A stretch of DNA of 64,000 nt from assembly GCF_963667405.1 (NCBI RefSeq), contig NZ_OY763408.1, positions 2,937,757-3,001,756 of the forward strand, in the 5' to 3' direction. A program made the position numbers and the translations under genes. This document shows positions 41,430 through 50,173 of the stretch, piece by piece. The notes under the pieces were generated by a model. It worked only from the letters and a program-made list of their open reading frames with translations, was not told the origin of the DNA and did no database searches. Numbering within the stretch: position 1 is the stretch's first letter; each line of letters starts with the position of its first letter. The stretch is from an uncultured Sphaerochaeta sp. GTDB taxonomy: Bacteria; Spirochaetota; Spirochaetia; Sphaerochaetales; Sphaerochaetaceae.

Positions 41430-43667
41430 TTAGCGGGCTGAGATAGATTTCTGGGTGAGCTTGTCATCACGGACCACGACCTGCATCAGACCCCATACGG
41501 AGAGGACGATGACGATCAGGATGGTTGACAAGACGCTGGCAAGACCGAATCTGAGGTTTTCGGAGAAGTTGAAGATCAGGACGGTCAGGTGATTCCAGCG
41601 AGCCGATATCAGGAAGATGATGGCACTTACCGCAGTCATGGACCGTACGAAGGTGTAGGACATGCTGGACAGGAAGGCCGGTCTGATCAGCGGCAGGACG
41701 ATGGTCCTGAAAACCGTGGGTACATCAGCACCCAAGTCTGCAGCTGACTCCTCGATGGCCGGATCAATCTGGTGGAGGGCTGTGATGCCATTCTCCAAGC
41801 CGACCGGCAGTTCGCGGATGATGTAGTTGATGACGATGATCGCCCCTGTCCCGACCAGCAGCAACGGCTGCTTGTTGAAGGCAAGGACATAGCTGATGCC
41901 GATCAGGGTGCCTGGTATTGCATACGGGGTCATGATCAGCATCTCCAGCATGCGCTTGCCGGGGAACTTCTTGCGGACGATCAGCATTGCGCTGAGCATG
42001 GCAAGCAGGCCTGCAATCGGGGTTGCAATCAATGCAAGCGTCACGGTGTCACGGATTGAAGTCCAGCCACGCGCGAGTGCTTCACCCCAGTTGGCAAGGG
42101 TGAAGGAGTAATCGATACCCCAGTTGACTACAAAGCAACCAGCGACGATGGTCAGGTAAAGGGCTGCGATGAAGCCGATGAAGACCCAGGAACCAATCTC
42201 CAGGATCTTGCGAACCGGTGTGTTGGTCAGCTCGGTGAGGTTGGTGGAAGGTTTGCCTGTCACCGTCACAAAACTCTTCTTGGAGACCCAGTTGCGCTGG
42301 ATCAGGAAGGCTGTGAGGGTGGGCATCAACAGGATGAAGGAGAGAGCCGATCCGGCTCCCAGGTTGCTTCTTCCGGTTACCAGCATGTATGCCTCCGTGG
42401 AGAGGACACGATAGTCACCACTGAGAAGCAGGGGGTTTGCAAAGTCTGCAAGGGAGTTGGTGAAGACCAACAACCATGCAGACAGGATACCGGGGGCGGA
42501 GAGCGGCAGGGTGATGGACTTGAAGGTTTGCCAGCGGGTGGCGCTCAGGTCCAGGGAAGCATCCTCTACGGTGGAATCGATTTGCCTGAGTACCCCGCTG
42601 ATGGTCATGAAGGCAATCGGGAACATCCCGATGACCTGGACCAAGGTAAGGCCACCAAGGCCATAGATGGAGGTGTTCAGGTGCAAGAGTTGCTTGCTTA
42701 TCAACCCATTGTTTCCGAACAACAGGATGATGGAGAGCGAGAGGGAGAACGGCGGGGAGATCACCGGCATGGTTGCCAAGGTGGTCATCAGTTTTTTCTG
42801 CCTGAAAGAAGTTCGTTCGATCAGGAAGGCGAACATATACCCGACCAATGTGGAAATGGTGGCGGTCAGGACACCGAGCCTCAGCGATCCCCAGAGGGCA
42901 ATCAGATAGGTGGGGGAGAGGCTCTCTTTCCAGGTCTGCAAGCTGAAGACGCCATCCTTCATGAAGGAGAGTCGTACGGCTTCCAGCAAGGGATAGGCGA
43001 TGAAGACCAGTACGATGCCGAAGAGGGCAAGTACCATGAAGCCTGTCATGGGGTCTCGGGTGAACATGATCACCAACATGATTCCCAGGAAGATCACTGC
43101 AGCCACGATGAAAAGGGTTCTCAGAAGGTTGTTGAAACCGGTGGCTGTACTGGTGGGGACCAGAATCATGACAGCACCGGAGACCTGGTAGCCGGTTTCA
43201 TCCACTACCGGGACGAAGTAGACCTGACTGGGAGCTGTTTCATAGCTGTTTGCATCGGGATCGAGGCTGTAGTCAGCCTTGTAGGATGAGTCAAGCCGCA
43301 TTGGTTCCAGATAATAGGCACTCTCCATACCCTTTTGGAACTCCGTTGTGCTTCGGTAGGCATTGAAGAGGGCGAGTGTGGACTCAGAACCAGTGGCTGG
43401 CTTGAAGTCAAAGGAAGTTTCATCAAAGGCAAGGTAGAGAGCCCGGCTGCCGGGAATGATTTCCTTGACGGTAGGAATCCAAGAGGCAAAGGCTTGTTCG
43501 GTTCGTTCATCAGGTACTGTTTCTGCAAACAGTTCAATCTCATTGAAGTTCCGCTGTTCCTCATAGGATCGGAAATTTGAGGAGAGCGTACTGTACATCC
43601 AGAAGTCGGCCAGCAGGAAGATCAGTGCCGCAGCGCAGAACTGAAGGATGCGTTTTTTTGTAAACAT
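41430..43667 (-). CDS. Fused double ABC permease (FbpB-type) with N-terminal extracytoplasmic domain
   Basis: A 745-residue inner-membrane protein. Two BPD_transp_1 permease halves lie in tandem (about 235-470 and 500-735), each with the EAA-like loop that contacts the ATPase (VEDASLDLSATRWQTFKSI and IEESAADLGADVPTVFRTI). Ahead of them, a signal-anchor helix (about 8-27) and a second helix (about 180-205) flank about 145 extracytoplasmic residues with an alpha/beta, sensor-like character (WIPTVKEIIPGSRALYLAF, VYFVPVVDETGYQVSGAVM). This N-terminal module is not part of a standard FbpB and has no assigned role. Confidence 0.9.
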   Translation of the reverse strand: MFTKKRILQFCAAALIFLLADFWMYSTLSSNFRSYEEQRNFNEIELFAETVPDERTEQAFASWIPTVKEIIPGSRALYLAFDETSFDFKPATGSESTLALFNAYRSTTEFQKGMESAYYLEPMRLDSSYKADYSLDPDANSYETAPSQVYFVPVVDETGYQVSGAVMILVPTSTATGFNNLLRTLFIVAAVIFLGIMLVIMFTRDPMTGFMVLALFGIVLVFIAYPLLEAVRLSFMKDGVFSLQTWKESLSPTYLIALWGSLRLGVLTATISTLVGYMFAFLIERTSFRQKKLMTTLATMPVISPPFSLSLSIILLFGNNGLISKQLLHLNTSIYGLGGLTLVQVIGMFPIAFMTISGVLRQIDSTVEDASLDLSATRWQTFKSITLPLSAPGILSAWLLVFTNSLADFANPLLLSGDYRVLSTEAYMLVTGRSNLGAGSALSFILLMPTLTAFLIQRNWVSKKSFVTVTGKPSTNLTELTNTPVRKILEIGSWVFIGFIAALYLTIVAGCFVVNWGIDYSFTLANWGEALARGWTSIRDTVTLALIATPIAGLLAMLSAMLIVRKKFPGKRMLEMLIMTPYAIPGTLIGISYVLAFNKQPLLLVGTGAIIVINYIIRELPVGLENGITALHQIDPAIEESAADLGADVPTVFRTIVLPLIRPAFLSSMSYTFVRSMTAVSAIIFLISARWNHLTVLIFNFSENLRFGLASVLSTILIVIVLSVWGLMQVVVRDDKLTQKSISAR

Positions 43668-43691
43668 CGATGCATTCCGTTGGGACTACAC

Positions 43692-43716
43692 ACCCTGCAA
43701 GGAGTACTTGCAGGGT
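43692..43716 (-). terminator. Intra-operon hairpin between binding-protein and permease genes
   Basis: The perfect 10-bp stem ACCCTGCAAG (43692-43701) / CTTGCAGGGT (43707-43716) with a 5-base loop lies in the 79-base gap, without a T run. Such hairpins often stabilise the upstream binding-protein mRNA or partly attenuate read-through. Confidence 0.6.
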
Positions 43717-43746
43717 GGTAGGAAAAGCCAAATTACCCGAAGGTAA

Positions 43747-44823
43747 TTATCTCTTGTTGCCGATTTCGTTGGTCCAGCGGTCGAGCAGGCGAGTCTTGTT
43801 GACCTTATCGCCATCCCAAGCCATATCCTGTACAACGGTTTTGATTTCGTTGATGGAGAGGGCATCGGGGTGCTTTGCTGCGCCTTCAGCAACCAATACG
43901 ACATACCATTCGGTGAAGGTCGACTGGGCTACAGGGCTGGAAAGAATCCAGTCGTACAGTCTCTTGGCATTGACCGTATCCTTGCCGCCCTTGACGAGGG
44001 ACATGGATGCCAATTCGTAGCCGGTGCCTTCGGCAGGAGCTGTGATGACGATCGGGGATCCAGCTGCCTTGAGCTTGACCTGGTCATGTGCATAGCCGAT
44101 GGCGATGGGGATCTCACCGGTTGCAACGCTCTTGCCAGGGGCTGAGCCACTCTTGGTGTACTGGTCGATGTTCTTGTCCAGTTCCTTCATGTACTCGATC
44201 ATCTTGTCCTCGGTGCCGAAGATATCAAGCATCGTGGTCAGGACGTTGTAGGCAGTACCGGAGGAGTTCGGGTTTGCAACGCGGATATATCCCTTGTACT
44301 CGGGTTTCAGCAGGTCTGCCCAGCTCTTCGGAGCCTCGAAACCCAGTTCCTTGGCACGGTCAAGGTTGGTGACGAAGGTAAGGGGTCCGACATACAGACC
44401 GATGAAATAGTTCTCAGCATCGCGGAACTGCTCGGGGGTCTTGGACGTATAGCGGCTCACATACGGAGTGGTCAGGTCTTTGCTCTTGGCAGTGATGTGG
44501 TCAAGACCGACACCTCCGACCCAGATGGAAGCCTGGGGATTGGCTGACTCAGCTTCAAGACGGGCAACAGCCTCGCCACCGCTGAGACGGACAAAATTGA
44601 CTTTGATGCCGGTTTCAGCCTCAAAGAGCTGGAACAGCTTGGCTGCAAGGGGCTCCTCAAGGGTGGTGTAGGCGTTTACGCTACCGGATGCGGCGGCTGC
44701 CGGAGCAGGAGCTGCTGCGGGTGCTGCGGCGGGTGCTGCAGGTGCTGCTTCCTGACCGCCCTGTGCGAACAGGGAGCCGGTGAGCACTGCCAGAATAAGC
44801 AGGATCGCAAGTGTTTTTTTCAT
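43747..44823 (-). CDS. ABC transporter substrate-binding protein (iron(III)/AfuA-like, family 1)
   Basis: A 358-residue secreted binding protein. A signal peptide (KKTLAILLILAVLTGSLFAQ) is followed by an Ala/Pro-rich linker (about 25-50), then a class II periplasmic-binding fold beginning SVNAYTTLEEPLAAKLFQLF, with NPNSSGTAY and IPIAIGYAHDQ as conserved ligand-side segments. The usual iron-binding tandem tyrosines cannot be placed with confidence, so the ligand may be iron or a small organophosphate. GGAGGAAAG precedes the ATG at 44823. It is the first and probably most expressed gene of the operon. Confidence 0.88.
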   Translation of the reverse strand: MKKTLAILLILAVLTGSLFAQGGQEAAPAAPAAAPAAAPAPAAAASGSVNAYTTLEEPLAAKLFQLFEAETGIKVNFVRLSGGEAVARLEAESANPQASIWVGGVGLDHITAKSKDLTTPYVSRYTSKTPEQFRDAENYFIGLYVGPLTFVTNLDRAKELGFEAPKSWADLLKPEYKGYIRVANPNSSGTAYNVLTTMLDIFGTEDKMIEYMKELDKNIDQYTKSGSAPGKSVATGEIPIAIGYAHDQVKLKAAGSPIVITAPAEGTGYELASMSLVKGGKDTVNAKRLYDWILSSPVAQSTFTEWYVVLVAEGAAKHPDALSINEIKTVVQDMAWDGDKVNKTRLLDRWTNEIGNKR

Positions 44824-44885
44824 TCTTTCCTCCAAGTGCAATGTGGACAACCATCCTTATGGATGGACAAATACAACAATACGTA

Positions 44886-44915
44886 ATGCTAACCCCCTGC
44901 CCTTTGCCCCGTCAA
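44886..44915 (-). promoter_or_regulatory. Predicted promoter of the ABC importer operon
   Basis: On the minus strand, TTGACG (44915-44910), 18 bases and TAGCAT (44891-44886), about 60 bases before the binding-protein ATG. Confidence 0.5.
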
Positions 44916-44950
44916 GCTAAATAACTGCAAGGCAAAAAACAGTGACACTA

Positions 44951-45805
44951 TCACAAAATCAATCTATGGTAATCAACCTGGCTGCAGACCCTGAATCCCA
45001 GGCTGCGGTAGAGAGCGAGCGCCGGAGGATTTTCCGAGTCAACTTCCAAGAGCAGGGTATCGACTGTCCTGAATACTTCCTCAAGGGCAAGACACATCAT
45101 CGCCCTTCCATAGCCCTTGCCCCGATCACTGCTGCGGATTGCCACAGCATGGAGCATGACCCTCTCTTCGCTCTCGTGATGTACATTCAGCATTCCAATC
45201 ACCTGGCCGTCCAGCAGGTAGAGGTAAACCTCCCTTTCCGGTTCCGAAATGAGGAACTCCAACTCCTGTTCACCTGCTGTCGGATCCATCCCATACGCTT
45301 CACAGGCAATCGCGAGCGCCTCGGGAAGTGATTCCTTGTCCAATTTCCTCAATGTTCCTTTGGCTGGGCGGTTCGCCCAATCAGTCCTGGCAAGCGCCAT
45401 GACGTACTCACTGCGATCCAGAAGAGGATATCGCTTCTGCAGGTAGGCTTTCCCGCTTTTGCTGTTCAGCTCACATTGGAAGAGGGCTTGTGTGAAGGGC
45501 ATTCCCCGATAGGTTTTCAGAGCCTCGTTCACCAAGGCCGTGAAGTACCCTCTTCTTTGGTAGGAGGGGTGGGTGAACCCATTGAATTCGATTTCACGGG
45601 ATGAAGGAAAGAAAGCATCCAGAAAGCAAACGAGTTCATCGTTCTCATACAGCAGGAAGAAGCAGGGCTTCTCCTTGTCGATATTCATCTCCGAGGAGAG
45701 AAAGACCTCATTCTCCAGGTGCTCTTGCCTGAAAACAAGCTCCTGCAATTCCCCGATTTGCTTTTCTTGCATTTTTGTCAGAATGTGTGTTGTGCATAGG
45801 TTCAT
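44951..45805 (-). CDS. Tandem GNAT-domain N-acetyltransferase
   Basis: A 284-residue protein made of two GNAT folds. The N-terminal copy has FTHPSYQRRGYFTALVNEAL and the C-terminal copy VAIRSSDRGKGYGRAMMCLAL followed by LEVDSENPPALALYRSLGFR. Both carry the acetyl-CoA pyrophosphate loop (R/Q-x-x-G-x-G/Y). The acceptor substrate is unknown. The neighbours are unrelated and divergent or tail-to-tail, so context gives no hint. Confidence 0.88.
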   Translation of the reverse strand: MNLCTTHILTKMQEKQIGELQELVFRQEHLENEVFLSSEMNIDKEKPCFFLLYENDELVCFLDAFFPSSREIEFNGFTHPSYQRRGYFTALVNEALKTYRGMPFTQALFQCELNSKSGKAYLQKRYPLLDRSEYVMALARTDWANRPAKGTLRKLDKESLPEALAIACEAYGMDPTAGEQELEFLISEPEREVYLYLLDGQVIGMLNVHHESEERVMLHAVAIRSSDRGKGYGRAMMCLALEEVFRTVDTLLLEVDSENPPALALYRSLGFRVCSQVDYHRLIL

Positions 45806-45822
45806 GAGCCGAAGTATTGCGC

Positions 45823-45854
45823 AAAAAAGCCGGCTTCACCAGAGTGAGGCCGGC
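45823..45854 (-). terminator. Terminator of the KDPG aldolase gene
   Basis: On the minus strand, GCCGGC pairs with GCCGGC, extended by GTGAG-like inner pairing, and is followed by six T. It lies 22 bases after the stop codon. Confidence 0.8.
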
Positions 45855-45876
45855 CTGAAAGGAAAAAATGAATCTG

Positions 45877-46839
45877 TTATGCCCTGATGAGGTGGAGGGC
45901 GAAACCGCTGAGTTCCTGCTCAAGGTAACAGACCTTGATCTTGCCCTTTGCATCGCGGGTGACGGTCTCTTCCTTGACGGTGAAGCCGTAGCGGCCCAGG
46001 TATGCGAGGGTGCGCTCGATGTCGAAGCAGCGGAAGCCCAGGTGGCCCATCTTGCCCAGGTACATCTTGGGAAGCACCTCGATGGTGGTGTCCAGGAAGG
46101 TCGAGCTGTTCCCCACCTTCTTCTTCATCCCGAAGGCCTCAAGGCCGGCGATGGTCTTCTGTGCTTCCTCGTCGCCCTCGTTGTTGATCCCCAGGTGGGC
46201 GAACTCGAGGCCCTGCAGGGCGGTGACCGCCTCCCGGCTCAGGGCCGTGATCGCAGACCAGTCCTCGGCCTCGATGAGGTCGGCCTTCACCATCCAAGAG
46301 CCGCCGACTGCAAGCACGTTCGGCTGCTTGGCGTAGGATGCGAGGTTTGCCGTGCTCACCCCGCCGGTGGGCATGAAGCGCAGGTTCGGGAAGGGTCCTG
46401 CAAAGTTCTTGAGCATCTCCACCCCGCCGCTGGCTTCGGCCGGGAAGAACTTGAGGGTGGTCAGGCCGCGGTCGAGCCCCGCCTCGATGTCGCTGGGGGT
46501 GCACACACCCGGTACGATGGGGATGTTGTGCCCAAGGCACCAGTCCACCACCTTGGGGTTGAAGCCCGGGCTGACGATGAAGCGTGCTCCGGCCTCGACG
46601 GCCTTCTTTGCGAATTCCACGTTGATGACCGTGCCCGCCCCGACCAGCATCTCGGGGAATGCCTTGCTGATGAGCCTGATCGACTCCTCGGCCGCAGCCG
46701 TCCTGAAGGTCACCTCGGCGCAGGGAAGCCCTCCGTCGATCAGAGCCTTGGCAAGGCCGACGGCCTTGGAGGCATCATCAATCTTTACTACCGGTACCAG
46801 TCCAATCTGGTGAAGTTGTGCAAACAGTGCATCATGCAT
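45877..46839 (-). CDS. eda: KDPG/KHG aldolase with C-terminal VOC-like domain
   Basis: A 320-residue protein. Residues 1-210 are a 2-keto-3-deoxy-6-phosphogluconate aldolase: catalytic Glu42 in CAEVTFRT and Schiff-base Lys130 in LKFFPAE, with GAGTV and PTGGVS phosphate loops. Normal Eda is about 205-215 residues; here about 105 more form a glyoxalase/VOC-like domain (FAHLGINNEGDEEAQKTI, then MGHLGFRCFDIERTLAYLG). It yields pyruvate and glyceraldehyde 3-phosphate as the last uronate step. AAAGGAG precedes ATG 46839. The gene is visibly more GC-rich than its neighbours (63-68% in sampled 60-base lines). It is divergent from kdgK, sharing an operator. Confidence 0.93.
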   Translation of the reverse strand: MHDALFAQLHQIGLVPVVKIDDASKAVGLAKALIDGGLPCAEVTFRTAAAEESIRLISKAFPEMLVGAGTVINVEFAKKAVEAGARFIVSPGFNPKVVDWCLGHNIPIVPGVCTPSDIEAGLDRGLTTLKFFPAEASGGVEMLKNFAGPFPNLRFMPTGGVSTANLASYAKQPNVLAVGGSWMVKADLIEAEDWSAITALSREAVTALQGLEFAHLGINNEGDEEAQKTIAGLEAFGMKKKVGNSSTFLDTTIEVLPKMYLGKMGHLGFRCFDIERTLAYLGRYGFTVKEETVTRDAKGKIKVCYLEQELSGFALHLIRA

Positions 46840-46865
46840 AGGGTTGCTCCTTTGGTATTTCAATA

Positions 46866-46884
46866 TTGAAACGTTGTTCCGAAA
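46866..46884. promoter_or_regulatory. KdgR-like IclR operator between eda and kdgK
   Basis: TTGAAAC-GTT-GTTCCGAAA is an inverted repeat closely matching the one on the BASS-uxa promoter (59855-59872). It lies 5 bases upstream of the kdgK -35 box and just downstream of the predicted eda start point, so one bound protein could repress both genes. The layout TGAAAC-N3-GTTYC resembles published KdgR operators of gammaproteobacteria. Confidence 0.65.
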
Positions 46885-46889
46885 TATTA

Positions 46890-46918
46890 TTGACAGGCAT
46901 CAGCATACCCTCTATGAT
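46890..46918 (+). promoter_or_regulatory. Predicted promoter of kdgK
   Basis: A perfect TTGACA (46890-46895), 17 bases and TATGAT (46913-46918), followed by a leader of about 50 bases with an AGGAGG site. Confidence 0.82.
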
Positions 46919-46930
46919 TTCAAATATCAA
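46902..46930 (-). promoter_or_regulatory. Predicted promoter of eda
   Basis: On the minus strand, TTGATA (46930-46925), 17 bases and TATGCT (46907-46902). It overlaps the kdgK promoter head-on, and its start point falls just before the operator at 46884-46866. Confidence 0.6.
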
Positions 46931-46971
46931 GAGGATACTTCTGATTAGATACAAAACTCCAGGAGGAATAT

Positions 46972-48009
46972 ATGGGTAAGAAGTTTGTGACATTTGGTGA
47001 AATCATGCTGAGGTTGAAATCTCCCGGACACGAGCGTTTCTTCCAGTCCCCCTCACTTGAGGCCACCTTCGGTGGTGGGGAAGCCAACGTAGCGGTGTCC
47101 CTCTCCCTGCTTGGCAAGGACGCAAAGTTTGTTACGGCACTTCCTGCCAATGCCATCGGTGAATCAGCAGTGAGGGAAGTCCGCAAGTACGGTGTGGATA
47201 CTTCCGCCATCAAAATGACCAAGGGTGGGCGCGTAGGCATCTACTTCCTGGAGACCGGGGCAAACCAGAGACCGAGCTCGGTTGTCTACGACAGGGCTGA
47301 ATCCTCAATTGCCTTGGCAAAGCCGTCAGATTTTGACTTTGCAGCCATCATGGGCGATGCAGCATGGCTGCATGTGACCGGCATCACCCCGGCAATCAGC
47401 CAGGACGCAGCAGACAGCTGCCTTGCTGCAATGCAGGAAGCAAAGAAGCAGGGTGCTACCGTCTCCATTGACCTCAACTATCGCAAGAAGCTCTGGAACT
47501 ACGGAAAGAAAGCTCCTGAGGTAATGCGCGAACTGGTCAAGTATGCTGATGTCATTGTTGCCAATGAGGAAGACATCCAGAAGTGTCTGGGTATCGAGGC
47601 AAAGATTGATGTCACCACTGGTGAATTGGATACCGAGGTGTACAAGGAGCTTACCTCAGAGGTGAAGCGCCAGTTCCCGAACATCGGCGTCGTTGCCGTC
47701 ACCCTGCGTGAAAGCAAGAGTGCCGACCACAACGGTTGGAGTGCTGCACTCAGCGGCAAGAGTGGTTTCTACCTCTCCCGCCACTATGAGATCACCGATA
47801 TCATCGACCGTGTCGGTGGAGGGGACTCCTTCTCAGCAGGTCTGATCTATGCACTCAGTGAATACGGCGACGATGAGCAGTATGTCATCAACTTTGCCGT
47901 TGCGGCCTCTGCATTGAAGCACTCCATCGATGGGGACTTCAACCTCACTACCAAGGCAGAGGTGGAAGCACTGCTCAAGGGTGATGGGAGCGGCCGCGTA
48001 CAGCGCTAG
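46972..48009 (+). CDS. kdgK: 2-keto-3-deoxygluconate kinase (PfkB family)
   Basis: A 345-residue ribokinase-like sugar kinase that makes KDPG from KDG. It starts FVTFGEIMLRL, has FGGGEANVAVSLSLLG, GIYFLETGANQRPSSVVYDR (substrate loop typical of KDG kinases) and the catalytic VGGGDSFSAGLIYAL with its Asp. CAGGAGG lies before the ATG. It is divergent from eda and followed by a terminator. Together they make the bottom half of the uronate pathway. Confidence 0.94.
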   Translation: MGKKFVTFGEIMLRLKSPGHERFFQSPSLEATFGGGEANVAVSLSLLGKDAKFVTALPANAIGESAVREVRKYGVDTSAIKMTKGGRVGIYFLETGANQRPSSVVYDRAESSIALAKPSDFDFAAIMGDAAWLHVTGITPAISQDAADSCLAAMQEAKKQGATVSIDLNYRKKLWNYGKKAPEVMRELVKYADVIVANEEDIQKCLGIEAKIDVTTGELDTEVYKELTSEVKRQFPNIGVVAVTLRESKSADHNGWSAALSGKSGFYLSRHYEITDIIDRVGGGDSFSAGLIYALSEYGDDEQYVINFAVAASALKHSIDGDFNLTTKAEVEALLKGDGSGRVQR

Positions 48010-48030
48010 GTGTTCCGCATTGGATCGAAG

Positions 48031-48060
48031 GGAGTGAGGCAGTGAGCTTCACTCCTTTTT
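48031..48060 (+). terminator. Terminator of kdgK
   Basis: The stem GGAGTGA (48031-48037) / TCACTCC (48049-48055) is followed by six or more T. Confidence 0.88.
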
Positions 48061-48146
48061 TATTGTCTTTACCCAACCTTTATCTTCTGTTCGCAGACTC
48101 TGTATTTCTCCTTTCTATACTCAGGTCAGTACAAAGGAGTCATATC

Positions 48147-48752
48147 ATGCATAAAACACTAATCGTAACTCTTATTCTTTTCGTGCTGGGCAGTTTTGCC
48201 CTGGTCGCCCAACCTCTTGAGGAGCAGCAGAACGTGGTGATGGAAGAGACCATGGGCACAACCCATGGGGAGGACGGACTCACCTACATGAGGGAAGAGG
48301 AAAAGCTTGCCCGTGATGTCTATCTCACCCTCTATGAAACGTGGGGTATCCGGACCTTCCTGAACATCGCCAAGGCTGAGCAACAGCACATGGATACTGT
48401 AGGTGCACTGCTGGATGCCAGAGGCCTTGAGGATCCTGCAAAAGACGCGCAGGTCGGTGTCTTCCAGAATGCCGAGTTGGCCAAACTCTATGATGAGCTG
48501 GTGACCTTGGGCAGCAAGAGTGCGGCGGATGCATTCCTCGTAGGTGCAATCATTGAGGATCTGGATATCTATGATCTGAATGAGTACCTTGCACAGACAG
48601 AGGACGAAGCGGAGATTTGGGTCTACACCAATCTCAAGCGCGGCTCGGAGAACCATATCCGCAGTTTTGTCCGCCAGCTGGAGCGGTACGGTTCAACCTA
48701 CGAAGCCCGCTACATCTCTTCAGAGGAGCTTGCCTCAATCCTGGGAAGGTAA
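48147..48752 (+). CDS. Exported DUF2202 ferritin-like protein
   Basis: A 201-residue protein with a signal peptide (HKTLIVTLILFVLGSFALVAQ). The mature part has the DUF2202 pattern of a ferritin-like four-helix bundle: MREEEKLARDVYLTLYE, IAKAEQQHMDTV, VGAIIEDLDIYDLNEYL and GSENHIRSFVRQLE. The Glu and ExxH residues could bind a di-metal site, but no enzyme activity is established for the family. AAAGGAG precedes the ATG at 48147. Its 3' end overlaps the convergent acyltransferase gene by 18 bases. Confidence 0.88.
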   Translation: MHKTLIVTLILFVLGSFALVAQPLEEQQNVVMEETMGTTHGEDGLTYMREEEKLARDVYLTLYETWGIRTFLNIAKAEQQHMDTVGALLDARGLEDPAKDAQVGVFQNAELAKLYDELVTLGSKSAADAFLVGAIIEDLDIYDLNEYLAQTEDEAEIWVYTNLKRGSENHIRSFVRQLERYGSTYEARYISSEELASILGR

Positions 48753-50057
48753 GACCAGCTTCTCAAGGTCCTTCTCACTGAGCAACTGTTTTCCCTCGCT
48801 GTGAAATGCAAACAGCTCCTCGGTTGCCAAGGCTATCTTGGTGACCGAGAAGTCTGTTCCCTGGGGGTAGATGTAGTAGGTGTCATCCAAGGTTGAGAGG
48901 TCGATGCAATCGCCCTTTCCAAAGTACTCATACTCAATATGGCAGGAGTACATGGAAAGCGCGGTTTTCACCAGCAGGAACCCCTCGCCATCGAAAATCC
49001 CTTCCAAGGTGAATCCTTGCAGGGAGTGGGTGAGCTTGGCCTTGCCGAGTGGGATGTACCCCTTCGCATTTGGCAGCGCTTCCACTTTGGCCTCAACCTC
49101 AAGATGATACGTTCCTGCATGGATTTGGCTGCGAACCTGCTCGCGCTCCCACTCATACCAATCGGGGATGTGGGGAAATTCCGTGACCAGTGTTGCTTCA
49201 TCGGTTGCTTTCACAACCGCTTCGAGCTGTCCGTATTCACTCATCTCCCACTCCTTGGAGCAGGCAGCACACCCTATGCGCGCACCTTTGCTGTACATCT
49301 TGTACTCAGTATGGCAGTGCGGACACTGATACAGGGGTTTGTGCAGACCTTCAGCGCGGGTTTTGGTCTTGATGCTGATCCTGTTCTCCAACTGCCAGCG
49401 ATACTCATCGTATGTGAATGCCTTGCGGATGGTGGCATTGATGGAAGCCGTGGAAGCTTTTGCGAGCTCTTCCCTGGTGTACAGCAAGCTCAAGTCGGCT
49501 TCAATGCGGTTTCCACGATTCTTCAGGTTCCAGACAGGGCTGCTCAGATAGTGGCCGTGCATATTGAGCATCACCACCGGAACCCCCAACAGCTTGGCCA
49601 TTTTGCCCAAAGAGTCGGGGAGGACTGCTGTGGTACCGACCAGTGAATACCGTGCCTCGGGATAGAGGGCAAGAACATCCCCATTGTTTGTGAGCACTTC
49701 CCTTATCTGGCGAATGAGCTGGAGATCGTTGGTGAACTTTCGTTTGCAGATACCTCCTGCATTCCTGAGCAGCCACTCTCGTTTCAAAAATCCATCGATA
49801 GCCACCACATAGTTCGCCCGATAGGGAAACAGGGCTGCAGTGGTGACTTTGAAGTCGATGAACGCGTGGTGAGTGCACAACAGGAGAAAGGGAGGCTTCA
49901 CTCCCTCCATACGAATTCTGTTGATCTTCAGATGGTGCTTCCATACATCAGGGAAACTCAGGGCCCAGGTGACCGGCCGAAGGTAGTTGCGTTGTCGCAT
50001 CGGCTTGCGCTTCATGTCAAACCGCTCTGCTTGTTGGAGTTTTTCGAATCCAGTCAT
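48735..50057 (-). CDS. PlsC-like acyltransferase with internal zinc ribbon
   Basis: A 440-residue protein. The first 200 residues resemble lysophospholipid/1-acylglycerol-phosphate acyltransferases: HHAFIDFKV (H-x4-D catalytic motif) and YPEARYSL in place of the usual F-P-E-G-T-R. A four-cysteine zinc ribbon (CPHCHTEY, then CAACSKEW) lies near 270-300 and is followed by an unrecognised beta-rich C-terminal region. Standard PlsC is about 240 residues, so nearly half of this protein is additional. GGGAGAGG precedes ATG 50057. Confidence 0.82.
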   Translation of the reverse strand: MTGFEKLQQAERFDMKRKPMRQRNYLRPVTWALSFPDVWKHHLKINRIRMEGVKPPFLLLCTHHAFIDFKVTTAALFPYRANYVVAIDGFLKREWLLRNAGGICKRKFTNDLQLIRQIREVLTNNGDVLALYPEARYSLVGTTAVLPDSLGKMAKLLGVPVVMLNMHGHYLSSPVWNLKNRGNRIEADLSLLYTREELAKASTASINATIRKAFTYDEYRWQLENRISIKTKTRAEGLHKPLYQCPHCHTEYKMYSKGARIGCAACSKEWEMSEYGQLEAVVKATDEATLVTEFPHIPDWYEWEREQVRSQIHAGTYHLEVEAKVEALPNAKGYIPLGKAKLTHSLQGFTLEGIFDGEGFLLVKTALSMYSCHIEYEYFGKGDCIDLSTLDDTYYIYPQGTDFSVTKIALATEELFAFHSEGKQLLSEKDLEKLVLPSQD

Positions 50058-50173
50058 ACATCCTCTCCCGTTTCGAGCAGTATACACTATGACAGAACGA
50101 GAGGAAGTCCCCACTTCCCCTATTCTCTTGGACAAGGGGAATCTTTCTAGTATGATGGGCGAAGGAGCATCAC

